Below are positions 60,870 through 64,000 of a stretch of DNA of 64,000 nucleotides, piece after piece. Made by a program: the position numbers and the translations under genes. Position 1 is the stretch's first letter. Each line of letters opens with the position of its first letter. This DNA is from Marisa cornuarietis (taxonomy: Eukaryota > Mollusca > Gastropoda > Architaenioglossa > Ampullariidae): positions 2,421,501-2,485,500 of the forward strand of contig SMMW01000033.1 of NCBI GenBank assembly GCA_004794655.1, read 5' to 3'. Under the pieces are notes generated by a model. That model was not told the DNA's origin. It did no database searches and saw only the letters and a list, made by a program, of their open reading frames with translations.

Positions 60870-62150
60870 TTTATTTATTTAATAATAATAATAGTGAGGA
60901 TTTGTATAGCGCCTTTCACAAACTTTTCTCAGAGCGCTTTACATAAATCATACATAGACTAAATCATCAACAACCACGCACCCATATTTGCATAAAACAG
61001 ACTCGCTCACTTCTACAATATACACACACTCATACACAAAGTAAATTGCAGACACACGTTATGCACGCTCATGTCAGGACAGGGTCACAGTGAAGTCGTC
61101 ATTCTAAAAAGATGAGTCTTACGTTTGGACTTAAAGGTGATAAAACAACCAGAGGCTGATGGGTTATCCGTTCCAAGTTGATGGGACTTGGTATGAGAAA
61201 GACCTCTGTCCATACATCTTTGTCTTAGTTGGTGGGACTCGCAGAGGTCGTGCGGGTGTATAGATGGGAGTAAGTTTGAAGAGGTAGCGAGGACCAGTGC
61301 CAGAAACGGCAGAGTAAGTCAGAGTGGAAAGTTTATAGGCTATACGGTCCGTGACTGGCAGCCAGTGAAGAGAGCGTATAATAGGTGAGATATGTTCATA
61401 TCTAGATGGTCTGCAGATGAGGTGAGAAACATTTTTCTGGGATCCTTTGAAATCTATCAAAAAGATAGTTGGAATTCCAGCTGAAAGAGAATTACAATAG
61501 TCCAACCTCGAGAGCACAAAGGCACAGATTAGAGTTTTAGTTGCATCAGTGGTGAGATAATGACGAATGGTATTGATCCTACGAAGATCGAGGTAAGCAA
61601 TTCTACAGACTGATGAAAAGTCACTCTGATCGAGAATGACACCCAAGCTGCGGACAGAGGTGGAGAAAGGAACAGCTAAGCTGTTTATAAATAGAGACTG
61701 AAGGAGAGAAGGATGACAGAAATTTCTTTGGACAAGTAAGTAGCAGTTCAGTCTTATCATCATTTAGTTGCAGTCTGCTTTGGAGCATCCAAGACTTTAC
61801 ATCATCTATGCATTCCTGTGTCCGCGTCAGTAATCCAGTGAATTCAGTAAGTGGAGCTGAAAAAGCTGTGTATCACCAGCATAACTCACATGTGACATGG
61901 CATAGCGTGACATAACATCAGACAGAGGGGAGGTATATAGCACAAAACTATTGGATCCAATACAGATCCCTGCGGGACACGATATCTTAGGACAGAAGCA
62001 TCTGAGTAAACACCATTCATACAGTCTGGGTTTGGTCCATGAGGAACATCATGAATACCAAAAGAGTTCTGAGGTCTGTGTAGAAGTATAGAATGATCTA
62101 TTCCACAGTAACAAATGCAGCTGACAAGTCTAACAGCGCAGGAAATGACA
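60870..62150 (-). pseudogene. CR1/L2-type LINE remnant, catalytically dead
   Basis: The minus strand opens with FPALLDLSAAF (about 62145), the motif before the catalytic centre. It passes several frameshifts and stops to SYAGDTQLF at about 61865-61890, where the usual YADD reads YAGD. Then come QECIDDVKSWMLQSRLQLND (about 61830-61760), LICAFVLSRLDYCNS, IRSLHWLPVTDRIAYKLSTL and SFSYQVPSTWNG. Order and motifs fit the CR1/L2 group. The 3' end reads GGCGCTATACAAATCCTCAC followed by ATT and ATTT units, the usual tail of this group. The endonuclease and early RT motifs are missing. The longest open piece is 199 codons (61763-61164). Confidence 0.9.
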
Positions 62151-62559
62151 CATTGTCATCATTGTCACTGTGTAGGTTGTACTTTTGTAAAGCCTACCTT
62201 ACTTATTCCTCTATCTGCTACGAAACTCAATTTGTTCTTTTCATTATTTTTATTATTATTTTACGATGTTCCTCTTCTTATTATTACATTTATGACAATC
62301 GTTCGAGTAACTACCATTTGATTTTTTCCCCTTCCTTTGGGATTATACTGAGCCTTGAGAGAGATGTAATTGAGCGCGGCGTACGGGAGTGTGAAGCCGA
62401 GTCTTCTTTCTGCCAGCACTGGCATTTCGTGATAGCTCGGAAGCCCATTCGGTCAGACATAGAGGATAGAAGTCTTTAATTTCCGACCCTCTGAGACAAA
62501 GTAGCGACACTACTACGAAGCTTCTCCGACTGGCTGGTTGGTTTGATGGCAGCGTCCCA
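62151..62559. other. No gene seen
   Basis: ATT-rich stretch (about 62240-62290) followed by CTTGAGAGAGATGTAATTGA and GCGCGGCGTA, which may be a worn LINE/SINE tail on the plus strand. Nothing is coding. Confidence 0.4.
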
Positions 62560-62750
62560 CTATTTCACACTTGGGAGGTAGGGGAGGCGTTGAAGGAGGA
62601 GGAAACCAGAGTACACTGACTACTCGGAGAAGCAGACAGCCCTGTAATCAGGCGCCTCATCCAGGCTAAGACACGAGAGGTGACTCCAGAACCTTACGAC
62701 GCTCACTGTATTGACAGGCGATTTACCAGTGCGTCACTGCACCGCCCCAC
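62560..62750 (-). mobile_element. tRNA-derived SINE, older copy
   Basis: The minus strand shows a tRNA-like head (GCAGTGACGCACTGGTAAAT, then CGCCTGTCAATACAGTGAGC), a worn box B (GGTTCTGGAGTC), then GAGGCGCCTGATTACAGGGC and GTACTCTGGTTTCCTCC. It aligns by eye with the copy at 37258-37441 through CGCCTGTC, ACAGTGA, GGTTC and TTACAGGGCTG, but has a longer tail. No clear target duplication was found. Confidence 0.6.
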
Positions 62751-62958
62751 GGAGCGCCTCTACCCTAGCATTACAGCTTTTAGGCAATACCTTCAGCGCC
62801 TATTCATCCTTCTTACGATACCCTCAGCCTTAGAGATTCATTTCAAACATTTGGCGCCAGCCGGATCGAAGTAGACTTCTGAATAAACACGTTCAGCTTT
62901 AGGCTAGCGATGTAGGTCCTGGTAGAGGTCCATGATTCTGACATGGAACTTGAACGAC

Positions 62959-63008
62959 TCTGTCAACAAGACTAGTACAGGTACTTTGTCAACAATACTA
63001 GTACAGCT
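62959..63008 (+). repeat. Tandem duplication, unit about 26 bp
   Basis: GTCAACAAGACTAGTACAGG then TACTTT, followed by GTCAACAATACTAGTACAG. Confidence 0.8.
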
Positions 63009-63780
63009 GCTGCTTAAGTCGTTTTAATGAAAAGGCAACAGCTTTTACAACACCTGCTTCAGTTGTACACAACCTGGGGCAAACGAAAAATAATGATAAA
63101 CTCCCGTGGAGACGACAGAAAAAAAAACACGTCCACCTTTTGTTCGATGCTCAGACATTCCGGCGTTGTATCCCCTGCGGTGCTTGCTTGTGTGACTTTG
63201 ACATCTACGTAAATGTTACGGCGTCTGCCTGCCGGACTTTGTAGTTGCTGATGTATCTAAGAGTATAGCGACATTTTTGTTTCTCTTTCGATGGCCGTGC
63301 CAGTATGATTCTATAAGCTTCTATTGAATCTCATATCATGAGTAAGGATACTTTCATATGGTTATGGCTCTCTTGTATTAATCATGCGTGATCGGTAGGT
63401 TCTCATAACATGAAACAGTTTAGACTGACAATAACGCCATCATCATTAGGAATTGTGGTTTTGATTGCTATTAGCAAAAAGAAAGGCAGAGGCAAGCAGC
63501 TGACTTCTTTGTAAACCAGCAGCACTGGGTATATAGCAGTAGCAGTGCTAGATGTTGGTCCTTGTGTTTGGCGTTGTGTTGATAATGTAATACGTGTAGT
63601 TGTAATATTACCAAAACGGTAATAAACACGTGTTCGACAGAGGTCTGGAACTTCTATGCTATGACAATAAAAAAAACTAATACTATGAGGATATGTAAAG
63701 TCGTTACAAGAACGTGTGTCTGGTGGCTGGAGCAACAGTGGTAATGGAACGCACTATTCTCCTGCTTGCTTCTAGTTGAC
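63009..63780. other. No gene seen
   Basis: Mixed sequence without recognisable exon or element. The minus frame at 63403-63735 has no recognisable domain. Confidence 0.45.
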
Positions 63781-63806
63781 ACACACACACACTCTCTCTC
63801 TCTCTC
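63781..63806. repeat. Compound (CA)n(CT)n microsatellite
   Basis: CA units then CT units. Confidence 0.93.
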
Positions 63807-63911
63807 TTCCCACGGCCTCATAAACCGCGCCTCTCTGGTTACAATATTTCGAACTCACTTTAATGCGAAACCGCTCTCTTTACACAGACCAGACTACCAA
63901 CCAGCGCAAAT

Positions 63912-64000
63912 ATACATCCCAGCTATGACTGCAATATACGAGACTATCAAGCAACGATGATACACAGTCCAGCTATGATTGCGAGATATTGCTACCATCG
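63912..64000 (+). repeat. Tandem repeat of about 45-50 bp running off the window
   Basis: ATACATCCCAGCTATGACTG and what follows is repeated as ATACACAGTCCAGCTATGAT with related downstream words (GAGACTATC and GAGATATTGC). The array is cut by the window edge. Confidence 0.55.

Noticed and set aside
1..64000. CRISPR arrays, operons, prophage or other bacterial systems
   Set aside because: No spaced direct-repeat array and no gene-dense coding; base composition, introns and retroelements are those of an animal genome.

Overview
This is a eukaryotic window, most probably from a lophotrochozoan and best fitted by a mollusc (perhaps a gastropod). The grounds are intron-split genes with canonical GT/AG borders, very dense (CA)n, (CT)n and (GAAA)n microsatellites, tRNA-derived SINEs whose tail looks molluscan to me, and CR1/L2-type LINE remains. 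Nothing in it looks bacterial. The mollusc placement is inference from recall of repeat families and was not searched.

One gene can be supported with confidence: a Mohawk-type TALE homeobox gene (Mkx) on the minus strand. Five internal coding exons at 19756-19600, 19272-19101, 9869-9664, 8175-7978 and 7229-7088 join with matching phases (the joint after 19101 is phase 1; the joints after 19600, 9664 and 7978 are phase 0) into about 290 residues without a stop. Exons one and two of this set carry the TALE homeodomain, ending in WFANARRRLKN. The next two carry Ser-rich and Gln/His-rich linkers and the conserved KYKHSILHRYLSD block. The last visible one is a Ser/Asp-rich segment. The first exon entered is already out of phase with a start codon, and the last ends in phase 1, so an upstream (higher-coordinate) exon and a terminal (lower-coordinate) exon are missing or were not recognised. 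About 12.7 kb of the locus is therefore covered, with a 9.2-kb intron after the homeodomain.

The rest is non-coding sequence rich in mobile-element debris. From left to right: a 590-bp TIR element (3649-4238), a worn SINE (about 4375-4460), a 318-bp Harbinger-like MITE with TTA duplications (22475-22792), a dead LINE reverse-transcriptase fragment (about 27950-28828), an intact-looking SINE with a perfect 13-bp target duplication (37258-37441), two orphan LINE/SINE 3' tails (about 40.9 and 42.6 kb), a 270-bp retrocopied 3'UTR-like insert with a 15-bp target duplication (48090-48359), a possible hAT-like relic (about 59.65-60.0 kb), a CR1/L2-type LINE with a mutated catalytic motif (about 60870-62150) and another SINE copy (about 62560-62750). 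Many open frames in the window are microsatellite artefacts.

No novel multi-gene system was found. The most interesting observations are local: a triplicated splice-acceptor unit and a UG/GA repeat hugging a weak donor around the last visible Mkx exon, and several transposon insertions whose target-site duplications can be read directly.
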